NCBI GenBank assembly: GCA_006383075.2
Contig: SMNH02000003.1
Coordinates: 36,425-100,424 of the forward strand
DNA: 64,000 nt
Source: Kordia sp. TARA_039_SRF
GTDB lineage: Bacteria > Bacteroidota > Bacteroidia > Flavobacteriales > Flavobacteriaceae
Direction of reading: 5' to 3'
A program made the translations under genes and the position numbers. Shown here piece by piece: positions 44,244 to 52,893 of this stretch (the first letter of the stretch is position 1; each line of letters starts with the position of its first letter). The notes below the pieces were generated by a model, which was given only the letters and a program-made list of their open reading frames with translations, was not told the origin of the DNA and did not search any database.

Positions 44244-44421
44244 ACTGCTTTCTTTTTAGGGTTTTAATCTACTAAATTAACAATTATACTTTTGTAATTA
44301 TTTAGTTAAAGCTGCTAAAAAATCATTTTTAAGGAAATAATAGTTAATCGGTAATTTTTTAAATAATCAATAATAAAGTAAGTATAATACTAAAAATTAT
44401 TCAATTATCCTGTGAGAGATT

Positions 44422-44452
44422 AAAAAAAAGGAGCGTTTTACACAAACGCTCC
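44422..44452 (-). terminator. Intrinsic terminator after gcvP
   Basis: Read on the minus strand, GGAGCGTTT and AAACGCTCC form a 9-bp stem followed by eight T. It lies 32 nt after the gcvP stop. Confidence 0.9.
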
Positions 44453-44483
44453 TACTAATATTTTAGATCATTTTTTTGAATAT

Positions 44484-47330
44484 TTATGCTTCTGCATACG
44501 CTTCAATTGGTGCGCAGGTACAGATTAAGTTTCTATCTCCATAGGCATCGTCTACACGACGTACCGAAGGCCAAAATTTATTGTCTGTCACGTACGGTAA
44601 TGGAAACGCCGCTTTTTGTCGCGAATACGGAAGATTCCATTCATCAGCGGTTAACATGTTTAGTGTGTGCGGTGCATTTTTCATTACGTTATTGGTATCG
44701 CTTGCACTTGCTTCTGAGATTTCTTCAAAAATAGACAACATTGCATCGCAGAATCGGTCTAATTCCGCTACACTTTCACTTTCTGTTGGCTCAATCATAA
44801 TCGTACCATTTACTGGGAACGATACAGTTGGCGCATGGAAACCGTAATCCATCAAACGTTTTGCGATGTCGGTAACTTCAATTCCGTGTTGTTTGAAAGG
44901 TCTACAATCAATTATCATTTCGTGCGCACAGCGTCCACGTTCGTTGGTGTACAAAATAGTGTATTGCTTTTCCAAACGACCTTTGATGTAGTTGGCGTTC
45001 AAAATAGCATATTCCGTAGCTTCTGTCAATCCTTTTGAGCCTAACATGGTAATGTATCCGTACGAGATTAAACATACTAAGGCACTTCCCCAAGGCGCCG
45101 CAGAAATCGCGGTAATAGCTTTGTCGCCGCCAGTTTCAATCACAGGATTGCTTGGTAAAAACGGTGTTAAATGTGCTGCGACACAAATTGGTCCAACACC
45201 AGGGCCACCGCCACCATGTGGAATAGCGAAGGTTTTGTGTAAGTTTAAGTGACAAACATCAGCGCCGATTGTTGCAGGATTGGTCAATCCTACTTGTGCG
45301 TTCATGTTTGCGCCGTCCATATACACTTGTCCGCCGTTATCGTGGATGATTTTTGTAATTTCTTTAATTGTAGCTTCAAAAACTCCGTGTGTAGAAGGAT
45401 ACGTCACCATCAACGCTGCTAGATTGTCTTTGTGAAGCAATGCTTTTTCGCGTAAATCGTCAATATCAATATTTCCATTGTCGGAAGTTTTGGTTACAAC
45501 AACTTTCATTCCAGCCATAACAGCACTTGCGGGATTGGTTCCGTGTGCTGATGCAGGAATTAAACAAATGTTTCTATGTGTATCACCTCTTGATTCGTGA
45601 TATGCTCTAATGACCATCAAACCAGCAAATTCTCCTTGCGCACCAGAGTTTGGTTGCAAAGAAGTGCCTGCAAATCCTGTAACGACATTCAATTGATGCG
45701 TTAATTCTTTTAGTAAGATTTGATAACCTTCTGCTTGGTCAACAGGAACGAAAGGGTGAATATTATTCCACTGAGGAGAGCTTAACGATAACATTTCCGC
45801 CGCAGCATTCAATTTCATCGTACAAGAACCCAAAGCAATCATGGAATGATTTAGTGATAAATCTTTACGTTCTAGTTTTTTGATATAACGCATCATTTCA
45901 GTTTCCGAGTGGTAACTGTTGAATACTTCTGCTTCCATAAACGTCGTTTTACGCACTACAGAAGGTAGTATTTTTGAGGTGTTATTTTCTTGGATAGCTA
46001 CCGTTTCTCTTACTGCAACCGCCGCAAAAATGAAGATAATATCTTGTAAATCTTGCTTTGAAGTTGCTTCATTTAGAGAGATAGCAACTGTTTCTTCGTC
46101 AATGTATAAAAAGTTGACTTCGTTGTATTCTGCAATTTCCTTCACTTTGGCAGCGTCTGCTTTGACAACAATGGTATCAAAGAACGAAGTGTTTGTTTGC
46201 TCGAAGCCTAATTCTTCTAAGGCATTTGCTAAACTTACCGCATTCGAATGTACTTTATTAGCGATATAGCGCAATCCGTTTGGGCCGTGATATACTGCGT
46301 ACATTCCTGCCATTACGGCTAAGAGTACTTGTGCTGTACAGATGTTGGAAGTTGCTTTGTCTCTTTTGATATGCTGCTCACGTGTTTGCAATGCCATACG
46401 CAAGGCACGATTTCCGTCTGTATCTTTGGTAACACCGATAATTCTTCCCGGAATGTTACGTTTGTATGCTTCTTTTGTTGCGAAAAATGCTGCGTGTGGT
46501 CCTCCATATCCTAACGGAATTCCGAAACGTTGTGTTGTTCCAACCACTACATCTACGCCGAAATTTCCTGGCGATTCTAACAATACCAAACTTAAAATGT
46601 CTGCTGCTACCGCAACTTTGATGTCGTTTTCGTTGGCTTTTTCGGTGAAGGCTCTGTAATCAAATATTTGTCCGTACTTGCCTGGATATTGTAGCAAAGC
46701 ACCGAAATACTCTGAAGAAAAGTCGAATGTTTCATGATTTCCAATTACTAACTCAATACCAATTGGAATGGCACGTGTTTTTAGTAATGAGATGGTTTGT
46801 GGCATTACTTCTTCCGACACAAAAAACTTCACTATATTGTCTTTTTTCTGTGATCTTGAGCGTACGCCAAATAGCATAGTCATGGCTTCTGCTGCTGCGG
46901 TGCTTTCGTCTAAAAGTGATGCATTGGCAAGTTCCATTCCTGTTAATTCTGTAACCACCGTTTGGAAATTTAATAATGCTTCTAGTCTTCCTTGCGCAAT
47001 TTCCGCTTGGTACGGTGTGTATGCAGTGTACCAACCTGGGTTTTCTAAAATATTACGTTGAATAACGGGCGGCGTTACAGCTTCGTGATATCCTAAACCA
47101 ATGTATGTTTTGAAAATTTTATTGTGACCTGCAAGCTGTTGCATGTGCGCTAAAAATTCGTTCTCGCTCAATCCTTCTGGAAGTGCAAGTGCTTCACGCA
47201 AACGAATTCCGTCAGGAATGGTTTCGTTCATTAAGTGTTCAATGGAGTCCACTCCAATAGTTTCTAACATTTGTGGAACATCTTTCGCGCGAATTCCATT
47301 ATGTCTCAATGAAAAAGAATCAGTTTTCAT
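44484..47330 (-). CDS. gcvP: Glycine dehydrogenase (decarboxylating), P-protein
   Basis: The 948-residue protein is the single-chain form of glycine cleavage P-protein. It decarboxylates glycine with PLP and passes the aminomethyl group to GcvH. The PLP lysine is Lys699 in HLNLHKTFAIPHGGGGPG. Other markers include PGWYTAYTPYQAEIAQGRLE and SAHGTNPASAVMAGM. The length and both halves are intact. It stands alone; gcvT and gcvH are not nearby. I saw no glycine riboswitch upstream. Confidence 0.97.
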   Translation of the reverse strand: MKTDSFSLRHNGIRAKDVPQMLETIGVDSIEHLMNETIPDGIRLREALALPEGLSENEFLAHMQQLAGHNKIFKTYIGLGYHEAVTPPVIQRNILENPGWYTAYTPYQAEIAQGRLEALLNFQTVVTELTGMELANASLLDESTAAAEAMTMLFGVRSRSQKKDNIVKFFVSEEVMPQTISLLKTRAIPIGIELVIGNHETFDFSSEYFGALLQYPGKYGQIFDYRAFTEKANENDIKVAVAADILSLVLLESPGNFGVDVVVGTTQRFGIPLGYGGPHAAFFATKEAYKRNIPGRIIGVTKDTDGNRALRMALQTREQHIKRDKATSNICTAQVLLAVMAGMYAVYHGPNGLRYIANKVHSNAVSLANALEELGFEQTNTSFFDTIVVKADAAKVKEIAEYNEVNFLYIDEETVAISLNEATSKQDLQDIIFIFAAVAVRETVAIQENNTSKILPSVVRKTTFMEAEVFNSYHSETEMMRYIKKLERKDLSLNHSMIALGSCTMKLNAAAEMLSLSSPQWNNIHPFVPVDQAEGYQILLKELTHQLNVVTGFAGTSLQPNSGAQGEFAGLMVIRAYHESRGDTHRNICLIPASAHGTNPASAVMAGMKVVVTKTSDNGNIDIDDLREKALLHKDNLAALMVTYPSTHGVFEATIKEITKIIHDNGGQVYMDGANMNAQVGLTNPATIGADVCHLNLHKTFAIPHGGGGPGVGPICVAAHLTPFLPSNPVIETGGDKAITAISAAPWGSALVCLISYGYITMLGSKGLTEATEYAILNANYIKGRLEKQYTILYTNERGRCAHEMIIDCRPFKQHGIEVTDIAKRLMDYGFHAPTVSFPVNGTIMIEPTESESVAELDRFCDAMLSIFEEISEASASDTNNVMKNAPHTLNMLTADEWNLPYSRQKAAFPLPYVTDNKFWPSVRRVDDAYGDRNLICTCAPIEAYAEA

Positions 47331-47467
47331 CAGCTATATATGTTTCTTTTTTATAGTTGTGCTTATGGCATGCAAAAATACAACTAAAAAATTACTTCTA
47401 AACTATTTTATAAGGATGCGAATATGGAAAGTTTTTAACGAAAAAGTTAGGTTATGAACAGTTTGGT

Positions 47468-47475
47468 TATTTTTG
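47468..47475 (+). promoter_or_regulatory. -7 promoter element at the start of the UbiA-like gene
   Basis: TATTTTTG matches TAnnTTTG exactly and ends 4 nt before the ATG at 47480, so transcription would begin at or next to the start codon. The -33 element is weak. Confidence 0.6.
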
Positions 47476-47479
47476 TGTA

Positions 47480-48298
47480 ATGAATGTTTTTAAAAGACTT
47501 TTCAATTTTTATTTGGATAGTAGTATTCATATAGGCTTAAGCGTATACGCGTTGACGTATAGTACGCTGATTTTGTTTGAACTGGTGTATGACGAAGCTG
47601 TTTTATATTTCACATTTTATAGTACGATTGTGACGTATAATTTTATAAAATATGGAAGTTCAGCCCAGCAATATTTCTTTGTTGCTACACGATATTTGCG
47701 ATATATTCAAATTTTGAGTTTTGCGTGCTTTGTATTGGCGTGTTATTATGCGTTTCAATTGCAATTTAAAACGTTGTTGGTCGCTGTCGGATTGGGCTTG
47801 CTGTCTACCTTGTATATTTTACCATTTCTGCCCAAGCAAAAAAACTTAAGGACACTTCCAGGGTATAAAATTGCTATTGTGGCGTTGTGTTGGACAGGTG
47901 TTACGGTAATTTTACCGTTGTTAAACGCTGATGTTTTAGGGCTAGAAACAAACGTGATTTTACTGAGTTTGCAACGTTTTCTCTTGATTTTAATTTTGAT
48001 GATTCCGTTTGAAATTAGTGATATGTCCTACGATGCAGCAGCTTTGGGAACATTGCCACAGCGTTTGGGAATTCCGCAGACAAAACGACTTGCGTATGTG
48101 TGGATTGTGTTGTTTGTTGTATTGGAATTTTATCTTAGAAATGCTTTCTCAGTAGCTTTCTTTATTGCTGTGGGAATTGGTTTGTTGTTGACTGTATCTA
48201 TTTGGCAATCGCGTATAAAAAAATCGAAATACTTTACCGCGTTTTGGGTGGAAAGTATTCCGATTGTATGGTTTTTACTATTGTTACTTTGTACTTAG
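47480..48298 (+). CDS. UbiA-like integral membrane protein lacking the first Asp motif
   Basis: The 272-residue protein has eight or nine membrane segments. The segment EISDMSYDAAALGTLPQRLG resembles the second Asp-rich motif (DxxxD) of UbiA prenyltransferases, together with its downstream GxxQRLG pattern. The first motif (NDxxDxxxD) is replaced by TYNFIKYG. It may therefore be a degenerate or altered-substrate member. The product is in the inner membrane. It is monocistronic, and its stop overlaps that of the converging gene. Confidence 0.65.
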   Translation: MNVFKRLFNFYLDSSIHIGLSVYALTYSTLILFELVYDEAVLYFTFYSTIVTYNFIKYGSSAQQYFFVATRYLRYIQILSFACFVLACYYAFQLQFKTLLVAVGLGLLSTLYILPFLPKQKNLRTLPGYKIAIVALCWTGVTVILPLLNADVLGLETNVILLSLQRFLLILILMIPFEISDMSYDAAALGTLPQRLGIPQTKRLAYVWIVLFVVLEFYLRNAFSVAFFIAVGIGLLLTVSIWQSRIKKSKYFTAFWVESIPIVWFLLLLLCT

Positions 48299-48552
48299 TA
48301 TTTGCTCATTTCTTCTTGCAATTCGCGTTGCATTTCTTCCTTTTTTTCTTGTTCAATAGCATCAATGTTTGATTTTTTCATCAATTCGGTCAACTTGCTA
48401 TTTTTGTTCGAATATGCACGTGTAATATGGCACCAAGAAAGTCTTACTTTAAGTTTTACTTTTTCCCAAAAACTAGCTTCTCCATATTGCGACTTGTCAC
48501 AAATATGTTTGGCTTCTTCACAGGAAATGAAAAATTTGAATTTCGTACTCAT
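48295..48552 (-). CDS. Small Cys/His protein downstream of an ECF sigma gene
   Basis: The 85-residue protein has a Cys-x3-AKHIC pattern near its start (SCEEAKHIC, residues 10-18) and CH further on (LSWCHITRAY), reminiscent of zinc-binding anti-sigma domains. It lacks a membrane segment and ends in a charged helix (EQEKKEEMQRELQEEMSKY). It follows the sigma gene by 11 nt. An anti-sigma or partner role is inferred only from position and the Cys/His pattern. Confidence 0.6.
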   Translation of the reverse strand: MSTKFKFFISCEEAKHICDKSQYGEASFWEKVKLKVRLSWCHITRAYSNKNSKLTELMKKSNIDAIEQEKKEEMQRELQEEMSKY

Positions 48553-48563
48553 CTATATTCGTG

Positions 48564-49118
48564 TTAATACCAGTTTTGTTCTAAACATCCAGAGAGCGCT
48601 GTTCGTGCTCTGTGAATAATTACCCAAAGATTAGACGCGGTGATATTCAAATCATTACAAATAGTTTCCGTATCGTATCCTAAAATGGTTTTCATTTTAA
48701 AAATCGTAGCTTGTTTTTCGGGAAGTTTGTCAATACAATCTTCAATAGCCAATCCGAGTTCTTCATTTTGTATTTGATCTTCGGCATTTCTATCATAAGT
48801 ATCTGCCACGCGTTCTTCCAACCAATCACCTTCTGATTCTGTATCAGCGTTGTAATTGATTCTGACTTCTGCTTGTCCTTTTTTAGAGTTTATTTTGCGA
48901 TAATAATCAATGATTTTTCGCTTTAAAATAGAGATTAACCACGTGCGTTCCGAAGCTTCTCCTTTAAAGTTTGCCATTGATTTTAATCCTGCAAAAAAGG
49001 TTTCTTGGACTAAATCTTGTGCAGTTTCCCTGTCGTTTACCCGTACAATTGTGTAATTGAAAAGGTAATCTGCATAAAGCGTAATCCATTTGTTAGGATC
49101 CAGTTGGTTGTTTGGCAT
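48564..49118 (-). CDS. ECF-type RNA polymerase sigma factor
   Basis: The 184-residue protein has sigma region 2 (VRVNDRETAQDLVQETFFAG, then SERTWLISILKRKIIDYYRK) and region 4 (LPEKQATIFKMKTILGYDTET with helix-turn-helix ICNDLNITASNLWVIIHRAR). It would direct RNA polymerase to an alternative set of promoters. The length is normal. It has its own -7 element and is followed by the small Cys/His gene. Confidence 0.92.
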   Translation of the reverse strand: MPNNQLDPNKWITLYADYLFNYTIVRVNDRETAQDLVQETFFAGLKSMANFKGEASERTWLISILKRKIIDYYRKINSKKGQAEVRINYNADTESEGDWLEERVADTYDRNAEDQIQNEELGLAIEDCIDKLPEKQATIFKMKTILGYDTETICNDLNITASNLWVIIHRARTALSGCLEQNWY

Positions 49119-49137
49119 TTGAGAACTGTTATTTTTT

Positions 49138-49145
49138 CAAATGTA
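49138..49145 (-). promoter_or_regulatory. -7 promoter element for the ECF sigma gene
   Basis: On the minus strand the sequence is TACATTTG, matching TAnnTTTG. No clear TTG is at the -33 position. The ATG is about 20 nt downstream. Confidence 0.55.
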
Positions 49146-49207
49146 AACGATATTGTTGAAATAAAAAATTATTGTACGGATGGAAAAACAGCTTAATTTG
49201 TTAAATA

Positions 49208-49657
49208 TCACAATTCTGCACACTGTTTGAGGTGCAGATTCCGTTCGCGTAAAAACTTGGTGAGATACGATTTAAGAATAAAGTAATTGAAAATTCGTCC
49301 AAAAACACCATACGGCACTTCATACTTTAAGACATCTATCATTTCAGTCTTGTGATTCTTCTCTTTAAAAAGATGTTCATGGCGAAAACTTTTAAAGACA
49401 CCTTTTACCATTTCATCCACAAAAAAAGTAGGCGATTCCATTTCGGAAATAATGCTTGTATGTTGCAGATACAAACCAAAATGTTTGGCACGCCACGTAA
49501 CCGTTTCTCCTAAATTAATTCTTCCAGAAGTTGTGCCTGCAATTGCTTTTTCGCGTGTGTTTTTGCTCGAATTTTCATGTTCTGTAATGTCTCTTGCCAA
49601 GTCAAAAACAGTTTGAATCGGAGAGTTGATGGTTGTTTTTAGGTGAATTGTAGTCAT
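49208..49657 (-). CDS. SRPBCC family protein
   Basis: The 149-residue protein has the START-like pattern: TTINSPIQTVFDLARDITEHE at the start, a middle LGETVTWRAKHFG and a C-terminal helix FILKSYLTKFLRERNLHLKQ. These proteins bind hydrophobic ligands. It is the last gene of the five-gene operon, overlapping the epimerase stop by four bases. Confidence 0.85.
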   Translation of the reverse strand: MTTIHLKTTINSPIQTVFDLARDITEHENSSKNTREKAIAGTTSGRINLGETVTWRAKHFGLYLQHTSIISEMESPTFFVDEMVKGVFKSFRHEHLFKEKNHKTEMIDVLKYEVPYGVFGRIFNYFILKSYLTKFLRERNLHLKQCAEL

Positions 49658-50571
49658 GAGCGTTGCGTGATTTCTCGGATTGCTTCTTCAGCAAAAGGAT
49701 ATTGAAATTGAAACCCCGTCGCGAGTAATTTTTCTGGAATTACATATCTACTTTTTAAAATCAATTCGGCTTCTGTTTTAATGATGCGTGCGCCTAATTT
49801 CAATAACCATTTTGGCTGTGGCAAACCGACAGAAACTTTTAAAACCTTACGAATGGTTTTCATGAATTCTTTATTTGGAATTGGATTCGGTGATGTAACA
49901 TTAAAGATTCCTTTGGCTTGTTGTTCGAGCAGAAACGTTATGGCGCGACAAAAATCGTGTTCGTGAATCCAGCTTACTTTTTGATTACCGTTTCCTTGCG
50001 TTCCACCCATACCGAATTTTACCAGATTTTTTAACGGAACGAACGCACCGCCATTTTTTCCCAATACGATGGAAGTTCGCAAGGCAATTTTGTTTGTTTT
50101 TGGTGTGTTGCAGTCAAAAAATACCTTTTCCCATGCTTTGGCAACATTCATAGAAAAATCGTTGCCAATAACGCCATTTTTCTCTGTCATTTTTTGTGCT
50201 AGCGAATGCTCGTAAATTGTCGCTGTAGAAGAATTTATCCATACTTTAGGAGGAACAGCACACGCTTGAATGGCTTCGCCTAATACTTTTGTAGCATCGA
50301 TTCGTGAGTTTAAAATTTCAGCTTTGTTTTTTTCGTTGTAACGGCAATCTACCGATTTTCCCGTAAGGTTGATAAGCGCGTCAGCACCTTCCAATTCGGT
50401 CATCCAAATATCGAATGTTTTCGCGTTCCAAGTTACGTAGCGTAACTTGTCATTTCCAGTTTCTTTTGTGTTTCTAGATAAGATGATGATTTCGACATCT
50501 TTCGGCAAAAAGTAGGAGACAAGCGATTGTCCTAAAAATCCACTTCCACCTGCAATGATTATTTTTTTCAT
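49654..50571 (-). CDS. TIGR01777-type NAD-dependent epimerase
   Basis: The ATG at 50571 (MKKIIIAGGSGFLGQSL) gives 305 residues; a longer frame to 50607 overlaps the methyltransferase. The dinucleotide loop is IAGGSGFLG, with NLTGKSVDCRYNEKNK and FNVTSPNPIPNKEF, both hallmarks of the TIGR01777 subgroup (extended SDR). The chemistry is not established; such genes often sit with SRPBCC genes, as here. It lies within the GbsR-linked operon. Confidence 0.88.
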   Translation of the reverse strand: MKKIIIAGGSGFLGQSLVSYFLPKDVEIIILSRNTKETGNDKLRYVTWNAKTFDIWMTELEGADALINLTGKSVDCRYNEKNKAEILNSRIDATKVLGEAIQACAVPPKVWINSSTATIYEHSLAQKMTEKNGVIGNDFSMNVAKAWEKVFFDCNTPKTNKIALRTSIVLGKNGGAFVPLKNLVKFGMGGTQGNGNQKVSWIHEHDFCRAITFLLEQQAKGIFNVTSPNPIPNKEFMKTIRKVLKVSVGLPQPKWLLKLGARIIKTEAELILKSRYVIPEKLLATGFQFQYPFAEEAIREITQRS

Positions 50572-50575
50572 AGTA

Positions 50576-51463
50576 TTATTTTTTTGCTGTAATGATGTAA
50601 TAGCCAAAATTTGTCAAGCTCAAACTACTCAACAAAGCGAAGAATGAACCTTTCAAATTCTTTTTACTCTCTGGTTTGAGTGGTTCTTTTTTGAAAAGCT
50701 TTCTTAAGATAAATCCGCTAATGGCAAATGGCACATGCAATACAGAAGGCGCTACTCTATACCAAATGTTTTGCACTTTAATATCTTTAAAACCAATAGC
50801 TTTCATGTCGTCAATCACGCGATGTATGTTTCCTAAATCTTCCAAACTCCAAGAGTCACACAAGCCTTGATACGTGTATTTTGCCAACGGATTCATCTGT
50901 TCAACGTCTTTTTTGGTAAACGCATCCGCAATAACAAACATAGCGTTTGGCTTTAAGATACGATACGTTTCCTGTAGCGCATTCGTACTGCAACCAGAAT
51001 GGCACAAACTTTCAATCGCCATGGCGCCGTCAAACGTATTTTCTTTGAGAAGAGTATTTCGGTAATCTCTATTTAAAATGGTAGCGCGTTCAGAGTTTAG
51101 TAATTCATTTCCTTTTTCTACTTGGAATGAAGAAATGGTCAATCCTGTAATGGCTAATTTTGGGTGATTTTCAATTCCGTGACGAATAGAAGCGCCCATT
51201 CCACAACCCAAATCGACAATATGCTTTTTTTGATTTTTAATTTCTAATCGCTTGAAAACTTCCGCATTCATTTGATTGAGCATTCGATCTCGTTTCCACA
51301 AATTCGTTTTAAACGGGATAAAATAGCCAAAGTGCATATTCAAATCTTTACTCCAAAAGCGATAATCGTCTGTTGCTTTGTCATAAAAATTGATAATTTG
51401 CTCTTTATTGGTAGGTTTTTGAAATTCCTTTTTTAGATAGGTGAGAAGGCAGAGATTTTTCAT
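50576..51463 (-). CDS. Class I SAM methyltransferase, tocopherol/sterol-MT-like
   Basis: The 295-residue protein has HIVDLGCGMGASI as motif I, GLTISSFQVEKGNEL as motif II-like, and FDGAMAIESLCH and NAMFVIADAFTKK. These resemble gamma-tocopherol and sterol-type C-methyltransferases, and small-molecule or lipid methylation is likely. The C-terminal region (LHVPFAISGFILRKLF, SFFALLSSLSLTNFGYYIITAKK) is partly hydrophobic and may bind the membrane. It is third in the operon. Confidence 0.85.
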   Translation of the reverse strand: MKNLCLLTYLKKEFQKPTNKEQIINFYDKATDDYRFWSKDLNMHFGYFIPFKTNLWKRDRMLNQMNAEVFKRLEIKNQKKHIVDLGCGMGASIRHGIENHPKLAITGLTISSFQVEKGNELLNSERATILNRDYRNTLLKENTFDGAMAIESLCHSGCSTNALQETYRILKPNAMFVIADAFTKKDVEQMNPLAKYTYQGLCDSWSLEDLGNIHRVIDDMKAIGFKDIKVQNIWYRVAPSVLHVPFAISGFILRKLFKKEPLKPESKKNLKGSFFALLSSLSLTNFGYYIITAKK

Positions 51464-51475
51464 GTTGTTAAATTT

Positions 51476-51925
51476 TTAATAGAAATAAATTCCCATAAGA
51501 TTGTATATAAATAGCAGCGTGTACACAGTGGCAAACAGTACAAATAAAGTATTCATACCATACGAGCCTATTTTAAAAATTGGTTTTTGTGGAATGGTGT
51601 ACATAGGATAATAGGCAATCTGCGTCGCCACTTTTCCAACCCAATACATTCCAATTAATCCTGTAATGGCAAGTGCTAATAGTGTTTGATTTTTTAAGTC
51701 GTTTGTCAACAGAATCGCAATTACACCAAAGGAAAAATTCAATCCTTGAATGTATCTTCCGTACGTTTTGACAATTTCTTGATTTAACGGTTTCAGTTTT
51801 TTTACATCCGTATACCAATCAAACACACGATGTCGAATGTATGGATAGATTAAAGCGGTAAATATTTGACCAATCCCGCCAAGGATAATGAGCCAATTTG
51901 GAATAAAATCTGTCATAATACACAT
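51476..51925 (-). CDS. Four-segment membrane protein of unknown function
   Basis: The 149-residue protein (start possibly ATG 51916) has about four hydrophobic segments with tryptophan/tyrosine at their edges, for example LIILGGIGQIFTALIYPYI and NFSFGVIAILLT. I recognise no family. It overlaps the upstream membrane gene by about 13 nt, and the methyltransferase gene follows 12 nt later. It probably contributes to membrane modification with its operon partners. Confidence 0.7.
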   Translation of the reverse strand: MCIMTDFIPNWLIILGGIGQIFTALIYPYIRHRVFDWYTDVKKLKPLNQEIVKTYGRYIQGLNFSFGVIAILLTNDLKNQTLLALAITGLIGMYWVGKVATQIAYYPMYTIPQKPIFKIGSYGMNTLFVLFATVYTLLFIYNLMGIYFY

Positions 51926-52257
51926 TTTTTAAGTTCAGCAACGATATAGGTAAAGTAACCAGCAATACCGAGTGGCATGAGAATATTAAAAATCACATAT
52001 CCCAATGTATTTAGAGACTCCATAAATGATTCACCGAGAAAAAAGAGTAATAAAAATGCCATCGTAAGAGTTCCATAGATGAGTAAATATTCTTTAATTT
52101 TTGTTGAAAATTTTTCATAATTGAGTAGCAACACTATAAAAAATAGTACTTGTAAAATGCCTAGAATTATCTGCATAAATAATCCGGGAAACAATAAACT
52201 ATAACCTAAAATGGTAAGCGCAAATACAATATTGTTGGTGTAGTAAATAAATTTCAT
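51913..52257 (-). CDS. Small membrane protein of unknown function, operon leader
   Basis: The 114-residue protein has three or four hydrophobic segments (NIVFALTILGYSLLFPGLFM, TLTMAFLLLFFLGESFM). No family is recognised. It is the first gene of the operon; the palindrome at 52272-52301 lies just upstream. The promoter -7 element could overlap the ATG at 52257, so the true start may be a later codon. Confidence 0.65.
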   Translation of the reverse strand: MKFIYYTNNIVFALTILGYSLLFPGLFMQIILGILQVLFFIVLLLNYEKFSTKIKEYLLIYGTLTMAFLLLFFLGESFMESLNTLGYVIFNILMPLGIAGYFTYIVAELKKCVL

Positions 52258-52271
52258 AACTATTATATTTT

Positions 52272-52301
52272 TTAAACTTTCAATAATTTTTGAAACATTG
52301 A
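52272..52301. promoter_or_regulatory. Putative GbsR operator for the downstream operon
   Basis: AAACTTTCAA, a 6-nt spacer and TTGAAACATT form an imperfect palindrome. The left half-site equals that of the second, perfect site at 52864-52893. On the minus strand TTG plus 18 nt leads to TAGTTATG, a one-mismatch -7 element, so the site overlaps the promoter. Confidence 0.65.
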
Positions 52302-52338
52302 TTGAAAATAAAAAGGAAACTTAATTCCTCTTTACGAT

Positions 52339-52842
52339 TTATTTTAAAAGCTTGATAAACGTTTTGGTCAGCCAATTGGATTCCTGATTTGCAATACGAT
52401 TCAGAATCGCGTCGGCGGTATCTGCCAGTTCATACAATGCTTTGGTTTGCTTGATGAATTCTTTGGTCTCTGCCGAGCCGTCATCTTCAATGTTGCTTAC
52501 TTCTTTGAGGACTTTTAACGTTGGCTGAATTTCGCGTCTGCTGCGTTCTCGTGCAATTTGTCGCGCCAGTTCATTAATGTCTTTTTCTGAAGTAAAATAT
52601 TCTTTTCGTTCACCAGCTTTGGAAGCTTTAAAGACAATTCCCCAATCGATTAATTGGCGTAAATTCATACTGGTGTTTCCTCTCGAAATGTGTAATTCTT
52701 CCATGATATCTTCCATAGATAATGGTTCTGGAGAAATTAAAAGTAAGGCATGAATTTGTGCCATTGCTTTATTGATTCCCCACAACGTACCGAGCGAACC
52801 CCAAGTTTGAATGAATTTATCTTTAGCTTCTGTCATTTTCAT
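52339..52842 (-). CDS. GbsR/MarR-type transcriptional regulator
   Basis: The 167-residue protein matches the GbsR group of MarR proteins: KFIQTWGSLGTLWGINKAMA at the N-terminus, then a winged helix (SMEDIMEELHISRGNTSMNL, RQLIDWGIVFKASKAGERKEYF). Its C-terminal helices give dimerisation. GbsR-like proteins often respond to small ligands. Two matched palindromes (52272-52301, 52864-52893) suggest it represses itself and the operon. The TATATTTG box lies a few bases before the ATG, so translation may be leaderless. Confidence 0.9.
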   Translation of the reverse strand: MKMTEAKDKFIQTWGSLGTLWGINKAMAQIHALLLISPEPLSMEDIMEELHISRGNTSMNLRQLIDWGIVFKASKAGERKEYFTSEKDINELARQIARERSRREIQPTLKVLKEVSNIEDDGSAETKEFIKQTKALYELADTADAILNRIANQESNWLTKTFIKLLK

Positions 52843-52846
52843 GGTT

Positions 52847-52893
52847 CAAATATACAATTATTTTTAAACTTTCAAAAATTATTGAAAGTTTAA
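52847..52893 (-). promoter_or_regulatory. GbsR gene promoter overlapping a 12-bp-arm palindrome
   Basis: TTAAACTTTCAA, spacer AAATTA and TTGAAAGTTTAA (52864-52893) form a perfect palindrome with 12-bp arms. On the minus strand TTTG (inside the palindrome) is followed after 18 nt by TATATTTG (52847-52854), an almost ideal promoter. Binding here would block it, giving autoregulation. Confidence 0.75.

Noticed and set aside
47331-47479. Glycine riboswitch before gcvP
   Set aside because: No conserved glycine-aptamer pattern could be recognised in the short gap.
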